From contig NZ_CP197466.1 in the NCBI RefSeq assembly GCF_052180255.1, positions 1,798,001 to 1,862,000 of the forward strand: 64,000 nucleotides of DNA, given 5' to 3'. The position numbers and the translations under genes were made by a program. Shown piece by piece: positions 42,812 to 51,872 of the stretch. Positions within the stretch are counted from its first letter, which is position 1. Every line of letters starts with the position of its first letter. Source of the stretch: Paenibacillus_AM sp052180255 (lineage in GTDB: Bacteria; Bacillota; Bacilli; Paenibacillales; NBRC-103111). The notes under the pieces were generated by a model that was not told the DNA's origin, made no database searches, and was given only the letters and a program-made list of their open reading frames with translations.

Positions 42812-44335
42812 ATGTCAACACAAGTGAAGACAGTAGAACTAAGTGACTTCAAACAATACATACGTAAGATCAAATCATACGAAGAAGCTGTAGCCCTAAT
42901 GAATTGGGATTTAAGAACAGGTGCGCCGAAGAAAGGTGCAGGATACCGTTCCGAATCCATCGGTGAGCTAGCGACAGAGTCGTTCAAAATGTCCGTTTCG
43001 GATCAGATGGCGGAATATTTGGCGTACTTTACTCAAAGCAACGTTCTCGCATCTCTGAATGAAGTGGATCGTAAAATCGTAACCGAATGCAAGCGTGATT
43101 TTGACCAATTCAAAAAAATTCCGGCAGAAAAATACCAATCGTATGTGACGCTAACATCCAAAACGGAATCCTTATGGGAAGTAGCGAAAGGCAACAATGA
43201 TTGGGATGCATTCGCACCTAACTTGGAAAAAATCGTAGCTGCGAACATGGAGTTTGCCGAGTTGTGGGGCTATGAAGGTGATCGATATAACGCGCTGCTT
43301 GATAATTATGAACCAGGTATGACAGTCGAAAAGTTGGATGAAGTGTTCGGCGCATTGCGTGAGAAAGTCGTACCTTTGCTTGCTGCTATTCGTCAATCTC
43401 CAAATCAACCGGATTGTTCATTCCTTGATCAATCTTTTGCCAAAGATAAACAGCGCGAATTTTCTTTAGATATTTTGCAACAACTGGGCTATGACTTTGA
43501 AGCTGGACGCTTGGATGAAACCGTTCACCCTTTCATGACAGGTATTAATCCTCGCGACAGCCGAATCACAACTCGCTACTTACCAAGAGACGTGAGAAGT
43601 GCGCTATTCGGTACAATTCATGAGTGTGGACACGCAATGTATGAACAAAACATTAGCGAAGATCTAGCGGGTACAAATCTATGCTCAGGTACTTCGATGG
43701 GGATTCATGAATCTCAATCCCGTTTCTGGGAAAATGTAGTAGGTCGCTCCAAGCAATTCTGGTCACACAACTACGCTGCACTTCAAGCAAAATTCCCGGG
43801 GCAGCTTGATGATGTGAGTGTGGACGATTTCTACCGTGCTGCTAATCATACGGAACCCACGTTAATTCGGATTGAAGCAGATGAATTGACTTATAACTTG
43901 CATATCATGATCCGTTATGAGCTTGAAAAAGATTTGATCAACGGTACGCTTCAAGTAAGTGAACTGCCAGATGCGTGGAATGAGAAATACCGTGAATACC
44001 TAGGTATTGAGCCATCGAGTGTAAGTGAAGGCGTTATGCAAGATGTTCACTGGTCAGCAGGCTTGTTCGGATATTTCCCATCGTATGCACTGGGTAATAT
44101 GTATGCCGCACAAATGTTGAACAAAATTGAGAACGAATTCTTGCCTAATTTCTACGCATTAATTGAAGCAGGTGACTTCGCTCCAATTAAAGCATTACTG
44201 ACAGAGCATGTGTATCAATATGGTAGACTGCTTACGCCAAATGAGATCATTGAACGTATGACAGGGGAAGAATTGAACCCTGAATACCTCGTGAAGTACT
44301 TAACAGATAAATACAGCCCGATTTACGGGGTGTAA
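42812..44335 (+). CDS. M32-family carboxypeptidase (Taq type)
   Basis: 507 residues from the ATG at 42812, which follows GGGAGGGATTC. Zinc motif HECGH (IHECGHAMYEQ) and downstream GIHESQSRFWEN, the DXRXT-like and catalytic blocks of family M32. A cytoplasmic metallo-carboxypeptidase that trims C-terminal residues from peptides. Normal length of about 500 residues. Terminator follows. Confidence 0.93.
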   Translation: MSTQVKTVELSDFKQYIRKIKSYEEAVALMNWDLRTGAPKKGAGYRSESIGELATESFKMSVSDQMAEYLAYFTQSNVLASLNEVDRKIVTECKRDFDQFKKIPAEKYQSYVTLTSKTESLWEVAKGNNDWDAFAPNLEKIVAANMEFAELWGYEGDRYNALLDNYEPGMTVEKLDEVFGALREKVVPLLAAIRQSPNQPDCSFLDQSFAKDKQREFSLDILQQLGYDFEAGRLDETVHPFMTGINPRDSRITTRYLPRDVRSALFGTIHECGHAMYEQNISEDLAGTNLCSGTSMGIHESQSRFWENVVGRSKQFWSHNYAALQAKFPGQLDDVSVDDFYRAANHTEPTLIRIEADELTYNLHIMIRYELEKDLINGTLQVSELPDAWNEKYREYLGIEPSSVSEGVMQDVHWSAGLFGYFPSYALGNMYAAQMLNKIENEFLPNFYALIEAGDFAPIKALLTEHVYQYGRLLTPNEIIERMTGEELNPEYLVKYLTDKYSPIYGV

Positions 44336-44361
44336 GATTTCATTTTAAGTTGTAAAATAGG

Positions 44362-44407
44362 AAAACAGCCCTGACAGTGTTCAATTTTTGTCAGGGCTGT
44401 TTTTTTG
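44362..44407. terminator. Bidirectional terminator
   Basis: AAAACAGCCCTGACA / TGTCAGGGCTGTTTT with T run, between the convergent carboxypeptidase and MFS genes. Confidence 0.9.
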
Positions 44408-44424
44408 CATTTTATAGAAAGAAA

Positions 44425-45957
44425 TTAAGCGTTCTGTGGTTGAGCAGGAATTGTTTCGGTCTCAGGCTCTTTTTTGGTCATTGAACCAGGTCCTGCAAGC
44501 AAACTTGCGAGGAGTCCAATCGAGCAGAAACAAATGGCTAATATGAAACCGTGATTAATCGCTGTACCGAGTGCGTTGCGTAAGAAATCATGAATTTCCG
44601 GAGGCAGCGGAGTAGATCCTGCTCGAATAAGGAGCTGTGGGTTGGCTAGTGTATCAATTTGCTCTGGACGAATATGAAGAGCTTCAGCTCCACTCGTAAT
44701 CGTATCTTTTAAATTGTTATTCACAATCGTTGCCATAATGGAAGCCCCGAGAATACCTCCGAAATTACGCCAGAAACCTACGACAGATGATGTAACCCCT
44801 AAATATTTTGGATCTACACTTACAGCTACAGCACTTTGTGCAATACTCATGAGTGGCCCAATGGCTCCAAAACCAAGCAGGATCATTAGAAAGATCATGT
44901 ATCCAGATGAAGTGTCATATCCAATAGAAGTTAGCAAACTTGCTGCCACGATACCTGCAAGCATAGTGAAAGTCATGAGGCTGCGGAATGAGAATTTCGT
45001 CTGTAAAGCTCCGAATGATACAGCCCCAACCGTTAGCGAGAGCATCATCGGTGTCAGTGTAGAGTTGGAGTTTGCATGACCCATAACGGCTACTGTAAAC
45101 ATGGGTAAGTAGGTAATAGCCGAGAACATAATCACACCCTGACATAGACAAGCAATTGTGGTGCTTACGACCATCCGACTTCGGTAAATGGCAAAAGGAA
45201 GAACAGGCTCAGCTGCACGGCGCTCAACGATAATGAATAAGGCAAGCCCTATCGCACCAAGTGCGAATAATCCGACAATTTCCGGCGATATCCATGCATA
45301 ATCTTTGCCACCCCATTCCAGACCAAGCATGATGGAGAGCGTCGTTACAATAAGAAGGAAAGTACCGAGATAGTCTACTTTTGGTTTTCGCGCTGAACGT
45401 GACTCTTTAAGTCCGAATGACAAGATTAAGAAAGAGAAGATACCAAGTGGAATGTTGACGTAAAAGCACCAAGCCCAATTCCAGTTCTCTGAAATGAATG
45501 TACCAATTTGTGGGCCTGCAACAGAAGATAATCCGAATACGGCAGCCATGATGCCCGCGATTTTACTTGCTTGTTTCGGATCAGCAAACTGGGTATAGAT
45601 GATGGTGAAGGAAATCGGAAAGATGGCTCCTGCTCCAATACCTTGAATAGCACGATACAAGATCAGTTGGTCCATGCTTTGTGCTGTTCCACACAGGGCA
45701 GAGCCTATAAGGAAGAATGAAATTCCGATTAAGTACATGAGTTTGCGACCGAATATATCAGACAATTTACCGAAAATTAGAATGGTTGTGGTTGAAGCCA
45801 GCATATAACTCGTGAATACCCATGATACATGCTCAAATCCACCAAGGTCCTTGATAATGTGTGAAATGGCAGCAGACGTAATGGTGTTGTCTAAGGCTGA
45901 CATGAATAAACCTAAGGCAATGGCAAACATGATGAGTCCAGAACTTTTAGATTTCAT
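44425..45957 (-). CDS. DHA2-family MFS multidrug efflux pump
   Basis: 510 residues with 14 hydrophobic segments; motif A variant GKLSDIFGRKLMYLIG, motif C-like SSVAGPQIGTF. A proton-driven drug exporter of the QacA/EmrB group. Its ATG overlaps the stop of the PadR regulator by 4 bp, so regulator and pump form an operon. Confidence 0.92.
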   Translation of the reverse strand: MKSKSSGLIMFAIALGLFMSALDNTITSAAISHIIKDLGGFEHVSWVFTSYMLASTTTILIFGKLSDIFGRKLMYLIGISFFLIGSALCGTAQSMDQLILYRAIQGIGAGAIFPISFTIIYTQFADPKQASKIAGIMAAVFGLSSVAGPQIGTFISENWNWAWCFYVNIPLGIFSFLILSFGLKESRSARKPKVDYLGTFLLIVTTLSIMLGLEWGGKDYAWISPEIVGLFALGAIGLALFIIVERRAAEPVLPFAIYRSRMVVSTTIACLCQGVIMFSAITYLPMFTVAVMGHANSNSTLTPMMLSLTVGAVSFGALQTKFSFRSLMTFTMLAGIVAASLLTSIGYDTSSGYMIFLMILLGFGAIGPLMSIAQSAVAVSVDPKYLGVTSSVVGFWRNFGGILGASIMATIVNNNLKDTITSGAEALHIRPEQIDTLANPQLLIRAGSTPLPPEIHDFLRNALGTAINHGFILAICFCSIGLLASLLAGPGSMTKKEPETETIPAQPQNA

Positions 45958-46499
45958 TGTTTTGACTCCTTCTCCGATTGATCGATATAGGAAAGCTGTT
46001 CTAAAGCCTCTTTCGCCAGCTTTAGATTATTTTCTAAATTTGTAATGCCTACTTGGATGCAAAGTTGTTGAGTGGGGCTCATATAGCGACCTCTCTCTAA
46101 CTTACATTGTCTAACTTCCTCTAATTCTAAAGCGTTCTGTTCAACACTGAGTTCTAGCCAACTACGGATGACTGCAGGTTCTGCATATTCCCCGAAGTAA
46201 AGCCGCATTAATATATCCGAGCGCATCACACTCTTGGCAATTGGACTTTTTAAATATTGCTCAAATGCCTCTTTTCCAGACTCCGTTATGCTGTACTCAT
46301 GTTTACTTGGCTTCCCTTCTTGTAGGATTGTTTCTTTCGTAATAAGCCCATTCGCTTCACATTTCTTTAAAGTAGGGTAGATCGTACCGTAGCTGGCATC
46401 GTAAAAAAACGAAAATAAGGTTGCGAACAGCTGCTTAATTTCATAACCTGAATGGTTTCTCTTCATCAAAACTCCGAGTATAACGTCTTGTGCATTCAA
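45954..46499 (-). CDS. PadR-family transcriptional regulator
   Basis: 181 residues: winged helix (AQDVILGVLMKRNHSGYEIK, YGTIYPTLKKCEANGLI) and a C-terminal dimerisation helix domain (Vir family). First gene of the operon with the DHA2 pump; probably a repressor released by pump substrates. An inverted repeat upstream (46573) is its likely site. Confidence 0.9.
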   Translation of the reverse strand: MNAQDVILGVLMKRNHSGYEIKQLFATLFSFFYDASYGTIYPTLKKCEANGLITKETILQEGKPSKHEYSITESGKEAFEQYLKSPIAKSVMRSDILMRLYFGEYAEPAVIRSWLELSVEQNALELEEVRQCKLERGRYMSPTQQLCIQVGITNLENNLKLAKEALEQLSYIDQSEKESKQ

Positions 46500-46572
46500 G
46501 AATAATCACTCTCCATTTGAGTTTCATCAATAACTAAGTATTATATCTCGATTAAGCATATAACAAAGTTAC

Positions 46573-46591
46573 ATATATCGATCTGATATAT
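46573..46591. promoter_or_regulatory. Putative PadR operator
   Basis: ATATATC-GATCT-GATATAT, a perfect 7-bp inverted repeat with 5-nt spacer, 74 bp upstream of the PadR start. ATAT-rich dyads of this kind are usual for PadR repressors. Confidence 0.55.
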
Positions 46592-46692
46592 AAAATATAA
46601 TCCTTACTTTTTGAATTGTCAACTAATTAATAACTTCCACATGGGCTTCTGCATAGACTGTAGTACTTCATTGAAATGTAGGGGGTAAGTCC

Positions 46693-47700
46693 ATGAATCG
46701 AAAGTTATTTTCCGGACTGCTTGTGTCGATGCTAGTCATCGCACTCTTGCTGTCTGCTTGTAGTTCCGGCAAACCAGAAGTAAGTAAAGTCCGTATTGGC
46801 GAGGTTACACGTTCCTTGTTCTATGCGCCTCAGTATGTGGCATTAGCCAACGGATTTTTCAAGGATGAGGGGCTTGATATTGATCTGCAGACGACACCAG
46901 GCGGGGATAAAACAATGACTGCATTGTTATCCGGTGTGATCGATGTTGCACTTGTGGGCTCGGAGACGTCAATCTATGTGAAGCAGCAAGGTTCAGATGA
47001 TCCTGTCATCAATTTTGATCAATTGACACAGACTGACGGCACTTTCTTAGTTTCACGTAAGCCAGTAGCCAATTTTGATTGGAACATGCTCAAGGGTGTG
47101 AGTTTCTTGGGACAGCGTAAAGGTGGTATGCCGCAAATGGCGGGCGAGTTTACGCTGAAGAAGCACAATATTAATCCGCAGACGGATTTGAAGATGATCC
47201 AGAATGTCGATTTTGCCAATATTCCTTCGGCTTTCGTCTCAGGAACTGGGGATTATGTGCAATTGTTCGAACCACAAGCTACGATGATTGAAAAAGAAGG
47301 CAAAGGCAGTGTAATCGCATCCTTCGGTAAAGAAAGTGGTTCGCTGCCATACACCGTCTTCATGACGAAGAAGAGCTTTATGACCAAAAATCCGAATACC
47401 GTACAGAAATTCACAAACGCCATCCAAAAAGCACAAAATTGGGTGCGTGATCATAGTGTAGATGAGATTTCCAGTAAGATTGCAAGCTTTTTTGCGAATA
47501 CCGATATGGATGTCGTGAAAAATGTCGTGAAGCGCTATAAAGAGCAGAGCTCTTTTGCAACGGATGGCATTATTGATCAAGCGGAGTGGAATAATCTGCT
47601 TGATGTAATGAATGCTGCGGGCGAATTAAAGTCGCGTGTGGAGTGGAAAAATGTTGTGGATAATTCGTTCGCTGAAAAGGCGAAAAGCAATGTGAAGTAA
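46693..47700 (+). CDS. ABC importer substrate-binding lipoprotein, SsuA/NMT1-like
   Basis: 335 residues. Signal peptide with lipobox LLLSAC, then the NMT1/SsuA-type fold (RSLFYAPQYVALANGFFKDEGL; GVIDVALVGSETSIYV). It captures a small solute outside the cell for the ATPase and permease encoded next. Aliphatic sulfonates, taurine, nitrate or pyrimidine precursors are all possible for this group. Ribosome site GGGGGTAAG. Confidence 0.88.
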   Translation: MNRKLFSGLLVSMLVIALLLSACSSGKPEVSKVRIGEVTRSLFYAPQYVALANGFFKDEGLDIDLQTTPGGDKTMTALLSGVIDVALVGSETSIYVKQQGSDDPVINFDQLTQTDGTFLVSRKPVANFDWNMLKGVSFLGQRKGGMPQMAGEFTLKKHNINPQTDLKMIQNVDFANIPSAFVSGTGDYVQLFEPQATMIEKEGKGSVIASFGKESGSLPYTVFMTKKSFMTKNPNTVQKFTNAIQKAQNWVRDHSVDEISSKIASFFANTDMDVVKNVVKRYKEQSSFATDGIIDQAEWNNLLDVMNAAGELKSRVEWKNVVDNSFAEKAKSNVK

Positions 47701-47734
47701 CAGGCAATTAGGGCTGGATTGGAGGGAGAGGCTC

Positions 47735-48523
47735 TTGGAAAATGCAGTGGAATTAAATGGGGTCACACATATTTATGTTACGGAGCAGCGAGCTTCACTT
47801 GTGCTTAATTACATCAGCTTCACTGTTAAGTCTGGTGAGTTCGTCTCCCTGATCGGCCCTAGTGGCTGTGGGAAGACGACACTTTTATCGATTATTGCAG
47901 GGTTAATTAAACCGACTGAAGGAATCGTTAAAGTGGCAGATGCTGAAGTGAAACGTCCGACAGAGCGTATCGGTTACATGCTGCAGCAAGATTATTTGTT
48001 CCCTTGGCGTACGATTTGGTCCAATGCAATGATTGGGCTAGAGTTATTGGGCAGGAAGTCGCTTGAGGAAAAGCAGTATGTCGAGCATTTATTAGAGGAG
48101 ATGGGGCTTGCTTCGTACAAGGATTTTATGCCAAGCCAGCTCTCAGGCGGGATGAGACAACGGGTTGCACTTGTCCGAACATTGGCGACGAAGCCAGATA
48201 TTCTTTTGCTGGATGAACCGTTCTCGGCACTCGATTATCAAACGAAGCTTCAACTTGAAGATCTAGTTGTAGACACCCTTCGCGCCCATCAGAAGACGGC
48301 TGTGCTCGTCACCCATGATATTTCAGAGGCGATTGCCATGAGTGATCGCATTATCGTATTGGAACCTAATCCAGGACAGGTGCGTCAGACGTTCGATATA
48401 CCTGATGATATTCGGACACGCTTGCCTTTGGATGCAAGAGAACATACGAGCTTTCAGCCGCTTTTTCGCAAAATTTGGAATGAGTTCGAAGCAATGGAGC
48501 GGAAAGGAGGAGGCAAAGTATGA
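47735..48523 (+). CDS. ABC importer ATP-binding protein, SsuB/TauB-like
   Basis: 262 residues: Walker A (GPSGCGKTT), Q-loop (MLQQDYLFPWRTI), signature LSGGMRQRVAL, Walker B (ILLLDEPFSALD), H-loop VTHD. Start TTG after GGAGGGAGAGG. Stop overlaps the permease start by 4 bp. Confidence 0.92.
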   Translation: MENAVELNGVTHIYVTEQRASLVLNYISFTVKSGEFVSLIGPSGCGKTTLLSIIAGLIKPTEGIVKVADAEVKRPTERIGYMLQQDYLFPWRTIWSNAMIGLELLGRKSLEEKQYVEHLLEEMGLASYKDFMPSQLSGGMRQRVALVRTLATKPDILLLDEPFSALDYQTKLQLEDLVVDTLRAHQKTAVLVTHDISEAIAMSDRIIVLEPNPGQVRQTFDIPDDIRTRLPLDAREHTSFQPLFRKIWNEFEAMERKGGGKV

Positions 48524-49344
48524 ATCAATTGCAGACGGGCGGAGAATTCAAGACAGATCAATTGTATCAACAGTTTATGAAGGCAAGGCGAACGCAACGT
48601 ACTCAAGTTCGTATTGTGCAGCTCGTAATTTTATTTGTGATGCTCGGCTTATGGGAAGTGGCGGGTCGTCTGAAGTGGATCGATGTTTTGTTATTCTCTT
48701 ACCCCAGTAAGATAGGGCTTCTACTATGGAATAACAGTATAGATGGTTCAATCTTTCCTCATATTGGTGTAACGATGATGGAGACGATCGCGGGTTTTAT
48801 ACTGGGGACATTGTTTGGAACCGTTCTCGCGATGATCATCTGGTGGTCGCCTTTCTTATCTAAGGTACTTGATCCTTATCTGGTTGTGCTCAATGCGCTA
48901 CCTAAGGTAGCACTTGGGCCACTGTTTATTGTAGGCTTCGGTCCAGGGCTTGTGGCGATTATTGCGACGTCTCTTTCCATCTCTGTTATTGTTACAACGC
49001 TTGTTGTCTATGGCGCTTTTAAGACAGTGGATGTGAATTTTGTAAAAGTGATTCAAGTTTTTGGTGGTGATCGAAGACAAGTATTTCGCAAGGTGATTCT
49101 ACCTTCCTCTGTACCCGCTATCGTCTCAACGTTAAAAGTGAATGTGGGACTATCTTGGGTTGGGGTAATTGTGGGAGAATTTCTCGTTGCCAAGTCGGGG
49201 CTAGGTTATTTAATTGTCTATGGTTTCCAAGTCTTTAATTTTACACTTGTTCTAGGGGCACTTATTATCATTAGTCTGATTGCAACCTTGATGTATCAAG
49301 TCGTGTCTTATGTGGAGCGAAAAGTAACCAAACGCCTGCAATAA
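48520..49344 (+). CDS. ABC importer permease, SsuC/TauC-like
   Basis: 274 residues, six membrane segments and the cytoplasmic EAA-type loop (KVIQVFGGDRRQVFRKVILPSSVP). Forms the transmembrane channel with the preceding ATPase. No terminator is visible in the 93 bp that follow. Confidence 0.92.
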   Translation: MNQLQTGGEFKTDQLYQQFMKARRTQRTQVRIVQLVILFVMLGLWEVAGRLKWIDVLLFSYPSKIGLLLWNNSIDGSIFPHIGVTMMETIAGFILGTLFGTVLAMIIWWSPFLSKVLDPYLVVLNALPKVALGPLFIVGFGPGLVAIIATSLSISVIVTTLVVYGAFKTVDVNFVKVIQVFGGDRRQVFRKVILPSSVPAIVSTLKVNVGLSWVGVIVGEFLVAKSGLGYLIVYGFQVFNFTLVLGALIIISLIATLMYQVVSYVERKVTKRLQ

Positions 49345-49437
49345 CAATTTTATAACTTATGTGAGCTATGACTTTGCGTCATGGCCTGTTTTTATGTATG
49401 CTACCATTAATAAACTTAAAGAATTTGGTGGTAGCTC

Positions 49438-50406
49438 ATGATTTCATTTCCTTTTATCGGTATTCGAATTTTAAAAACGGCTGCAGCCGTGTTTGTATCC
49501 ATTGTCACTGCGCAATTAGCTGGGCTTGGTTCACCCGCTAGTGCAGGCTTGCTTGCAATATTGGGTGTTCAAGTGACGAAGAAAAAGGGTTTGCTCAACG
49601 TCTACGCACGGATTGGGGCTTCGATTCTTAGTATTATTATAGGTTCCATCCTTCTAACGGTATTTGGTTTTCATGTTTGGGTGCTGTCCCTCTATGTTCT
49701 CCTAGCGTTCCCGGTTATTAATCGACTCAAGTTAAGCGATGGCATTATTACAGGCTGCGTGGTGATGTTTCATATGTACAATGCACATCAAATCACGGAA
49801 TATGTGATTATTAACGAATTGTTGCTATTGCTCGTCGGTTTCGGATCGGCTACCTTGATCAATATTGTGTATATGCCACCCGCAGACAAAGAGCTTCTAC
49901 AATATAAGAACAAGCTGGAAGAGCTATTTTCTCTTATCTTTATGAAAATAGGTGCGCATTTGCGTGATCATAAAATGATATGGGACGGTGCTGAGCTTCT
50001 TCAAGTGAATGAAGTATGTGAAAAAGGGAGTGTGCTAGCACGTAAAAAGGTTGAAAATGCTTTGTTTTTCGGTTCGCCCGCATCATGGGAACTATATTTC
50101 TTTATGCGTTCTGAGCAGCTAGAGATGATTACTAAGATGGTGGATCTTGTTGCACAGGTCTATCAAAAGGTACCGCACGGAGAGCTGCTTGCTGAAATTT
50201 TTGAAGAGTTGAGCCATGACGTCAAGCAAGATTACTATGTAGGGCGCAGCGAGGAAGATTTGGCAATACTTTATCGTGATTTCAAATCACTTCCGCTCCC
50301 GCAAACGCGTGAAGAATTCGAAATACGTTCGGCCCTGCTTCAATTAATTCGAGAGCTTAGATCGTATTTGAATATTGCAAAAAGGCAAAAAAATAGGAGG
50401 AGCTAA
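49438..50406 (+). CDS. Aromatic acid exporter-family protein (ArAE)
   Basis: 322 residues: N-terminal membrane half (IRILKTAAAVFVSIVTAQLAG; SAGLLAILGVQVTKKKG) and a C-terminal helical cytoplasmic domain, matching the ArAE_1 plus ArAE_1_C arrangement of Bacillus YgaE/YqjA-type proteins. Transport substrate unknown. A second, more distant family member lies at 22709-23728. Its 3' end forms one arm of a terminator. Confidence 0.85.
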   Translation: MISFPFIGIRILKTAAAVFVSIVTAQLAGLGSPASAGLLAILGVQVTKKKGLLNVYARIGASILSIIIGSILLTVFGFHVWVLSLYVLLAFPVINRLKLSDGIITGCVVMFHMYNAHQITEYVIINELLLLLVGFGSATLINIVYMPPADKELLQYKNKLEELFSLIFMKIGAHLRDHKMIWDGAELLQVNEVCEKGSVLARKKVENALFFGSPASWELYFFMRSEQLEMITKMVDLVAQVYQKVPHGELLAEIFEELSHDVKQDYYVGRSEEDLAILYRDFKSLPLPQTREEFEIRSALLQLIRELRSYLNIAKRQKNRRS

Positions 50407-50423
50407 AGAGCTCCTCCTATTTT
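50390..50423. terminator. Terminator overlapping the ArAE gene end
   Basis: AAAATAGGAGGAGCT and AGCTCCTCCTATTTT, perfect 15-bp arms with a 4-nt loop. The stop codon of the gene is in the loop region. Confidence 0.9.
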
Positions 50424-50455
50424 ATTTTTCACGAATCTGTTATCTGTCTAACACA

Positions 50456-50788
50456 TTACTTTACTTCACTATGTTTGTACACTTTTCCTCTTGATATAGC
50501 ATCTGTATTTGGGTAAATTTGAACCCAATCGCCTGCGTTTCTATCCGTGTATTTATATATTACATTTGGTTCATCATTAAATATGACATCAAGCCAGTAT
50601 TCAGGCATTTTTCCATGATATGCTTTCATGCTCTTAATATCTGTATCTGAATAATGCTTATCATTGATAAGGTGAAGCTTTAGTTCACTTTCTAAGTTAT
50701 TCATGTGAATAAGAGATTTGATGTACAAGACAGGATAAATGAGTAATAATACCGATATGATTGATATTAAAATAATTTTTTTCATCAT
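50456..50788 (-). CDS. Small membrane-anchored protein, DUF3139-like
   Basis: 110 residues: an N-terminal membrane segment (KKIILISIISVLLLIYPVLY) and an extracytoplasmic domain with WLDVIFNDEPNVIYKYTDR, as in DUF3139. Function unknown. Ribosome site GAAAGGTGGGC. Its ATG overlaps the stop of the following entry. Confidence 0.7.
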   Translation of the reverse strand: MMKKIILISIISVLLLIYPVLYIKSLIHMNNLESELKLHLINDKHYSDTDIKSMKAYHGKMPEYWLDVIFNDEPNVIYKYTDRNAGDWVQIYPNTDAISRGKVYKHSEVK

Positions 50789-51006
50789 AGCCCACCTTTC
50801 TTCAACGACAATCGATATTTATCAAATATAAAAACCAGCGGGCAATTTAGTTGTTTAATTATGTAAAAAAAGTATATCAAACCATAACCTGTTATTCTAT
50901 ATGATTTTTGATCCCACCCCTTGATATTTCCATGAACTTTTCCAGCACCAACACATTTGCCTTCAGATGTTAAACCGATAGACTCTCCACTACGATACAC
51001 ACTCAT
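50785..51006 (-). CDS. Possible small protein upstream of the DUF3139-like gene
   Basis: 73 residues, glycine-rich N-terminal half (SEGKCVGAGKVHGNIKG) and a hydrophobic segment (ITGYGLIYFFYIIKQL). The 4-bp ATGA overlap with the next gene argues that it is translated, but the only strong ribosome site (GGGAGG) lies 17 bases from the ATG, too far. It may be a remnant. Confidence 0.35.
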   Translation of the reverse strand: MSVYRSGESIGLTSEGKCVGAGKVHGNIKGWDQKSYRITGYGLIYFFYIIKQLNCPLVFIFDKYRLSLKKGGL

Positions 51007-51023
51007 CCAGCTATAACAAATAA

Positions 51024-51068
51024 CCTCCCTAGAATCATTAGAATACGATTCAGGGAGGAGCTTTTTCT
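51024..51068. repeat. Hairpin in front of the small-gene pair
   Basis: CCTCCCT-A-GAATC pairs with GATTC-AGGGAGG. On the + strand a T run follows, so it could be a terminator; on the reverse strand the GGGAGG arm could be a ribosome site locked in the stem. Confidence 0.6.
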
Positions 51069-51195
51069 AGCCTCAAATTACTTGCAAATCTTGTTCGCGA
51101 AACATTTGATGGACACTATTTGATCTTTTTATGCACATTTGCCTATGTCCTGCATACACTTTTAATGAATGATTGTATGGAGGAGGTTGAACAGG

Positions 51196-51765
51196 ATGTC
51201 AATAGATAAAGATTTGCAGAGCCGAGAAATCATCACGAAGGCCGTCTGCGGTAAAGGCCGGAGATTTTCGCATGTAAGTCATACAGTGACACCTTCCCAC
51301 GCTCCGACCAGCATCTTGGGTGCTTGGATTATCAATAACCAATATGAAGCAGTCAAGTCTGGCGGCGACGGTGTGGAAGTAGTTGGGACTTACGACATCA
51401 ATATTTGGTATTCGTATGATCGCAATACGAAGACCGACGTGGCAAAAGAAACAATTTCTTACGTTGAAGTGGTTCCACTATCTTACTTAGACAAGAGACA
51501 TAGAGTTTCGACGGCTGAAGTATCAGCCTTAGCTACACAGGAGCCGAACTGTGTAGAAGCAAGTGTTGCATCTGGTGGCAGAGTCATTATCCGCGTGGAA
51601 AGAGAATTCCAAGTGGAAATGGTTGCGGAAACCAAAGTTAGCGTATATGTGAATCCGAGAGGCTTCATGGACAGCGATGACAAGGTCGCTGATTTCGATG
51701 ATAGCTCAATTGAGGGCGATTACGAAGACTTGGATCCAGATATGCTCGAGGATGACTTTAGCTAA
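51196..51765 (+). CDS. cotE: Spore outer coat morphogenetic protein CotE
   Basis: 189 residues: REIITKAVCGKGRRF, SSILGAWIINNQYEA-type segment (here TSILGAWIINNQYEA), GTYDINIWYSYDRNTKT and PNCVEASV, with an acidic tail, closely matching Bacillus CotE. Directs outer coat assembly in the mother cell during sporulation. The ATG at 51196 is chosen since GGAGGAGG ends nine bases before it. Expected to be sigma-E controlled; I could not identify the promoter. Confidence 0.95.
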   Translation: MSIDKDLQSREIITKAVCGKGRRFSHVSHTVTPSHAPTSILGAWIINNQYEAVKSGGDGVEVVGTYDINIWYSYDRNTKTDVAKETISYVEVVPLSYLDKRHRVSTAEVSALATQEPNCVEASVASGGRVIIRVEREFQVEMVAETKVSVYVNPRGFMDSDDKVADFDDSSIEGDYEDLDPDMLEDDFS

Positions 51766-51803
51766 CAGCCTACGTTAATATATGCCGCGATTTGACTGGT
51801 TGT

Positions 51804-51826
51804 AGAGGGCTTTCGCCCTCTTTTTT
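51804..51826 (+). terminator. Terminator after cotE
   Basis: AGAGGGC-TTTC-GCCCTCT followed by TTTTTT. Confidence 0.9.
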
Positions 51827-51872
51827 GTTTCGATGATAAAATAGGCTGTTCACGAAGGAAGGGGCATGTGAG

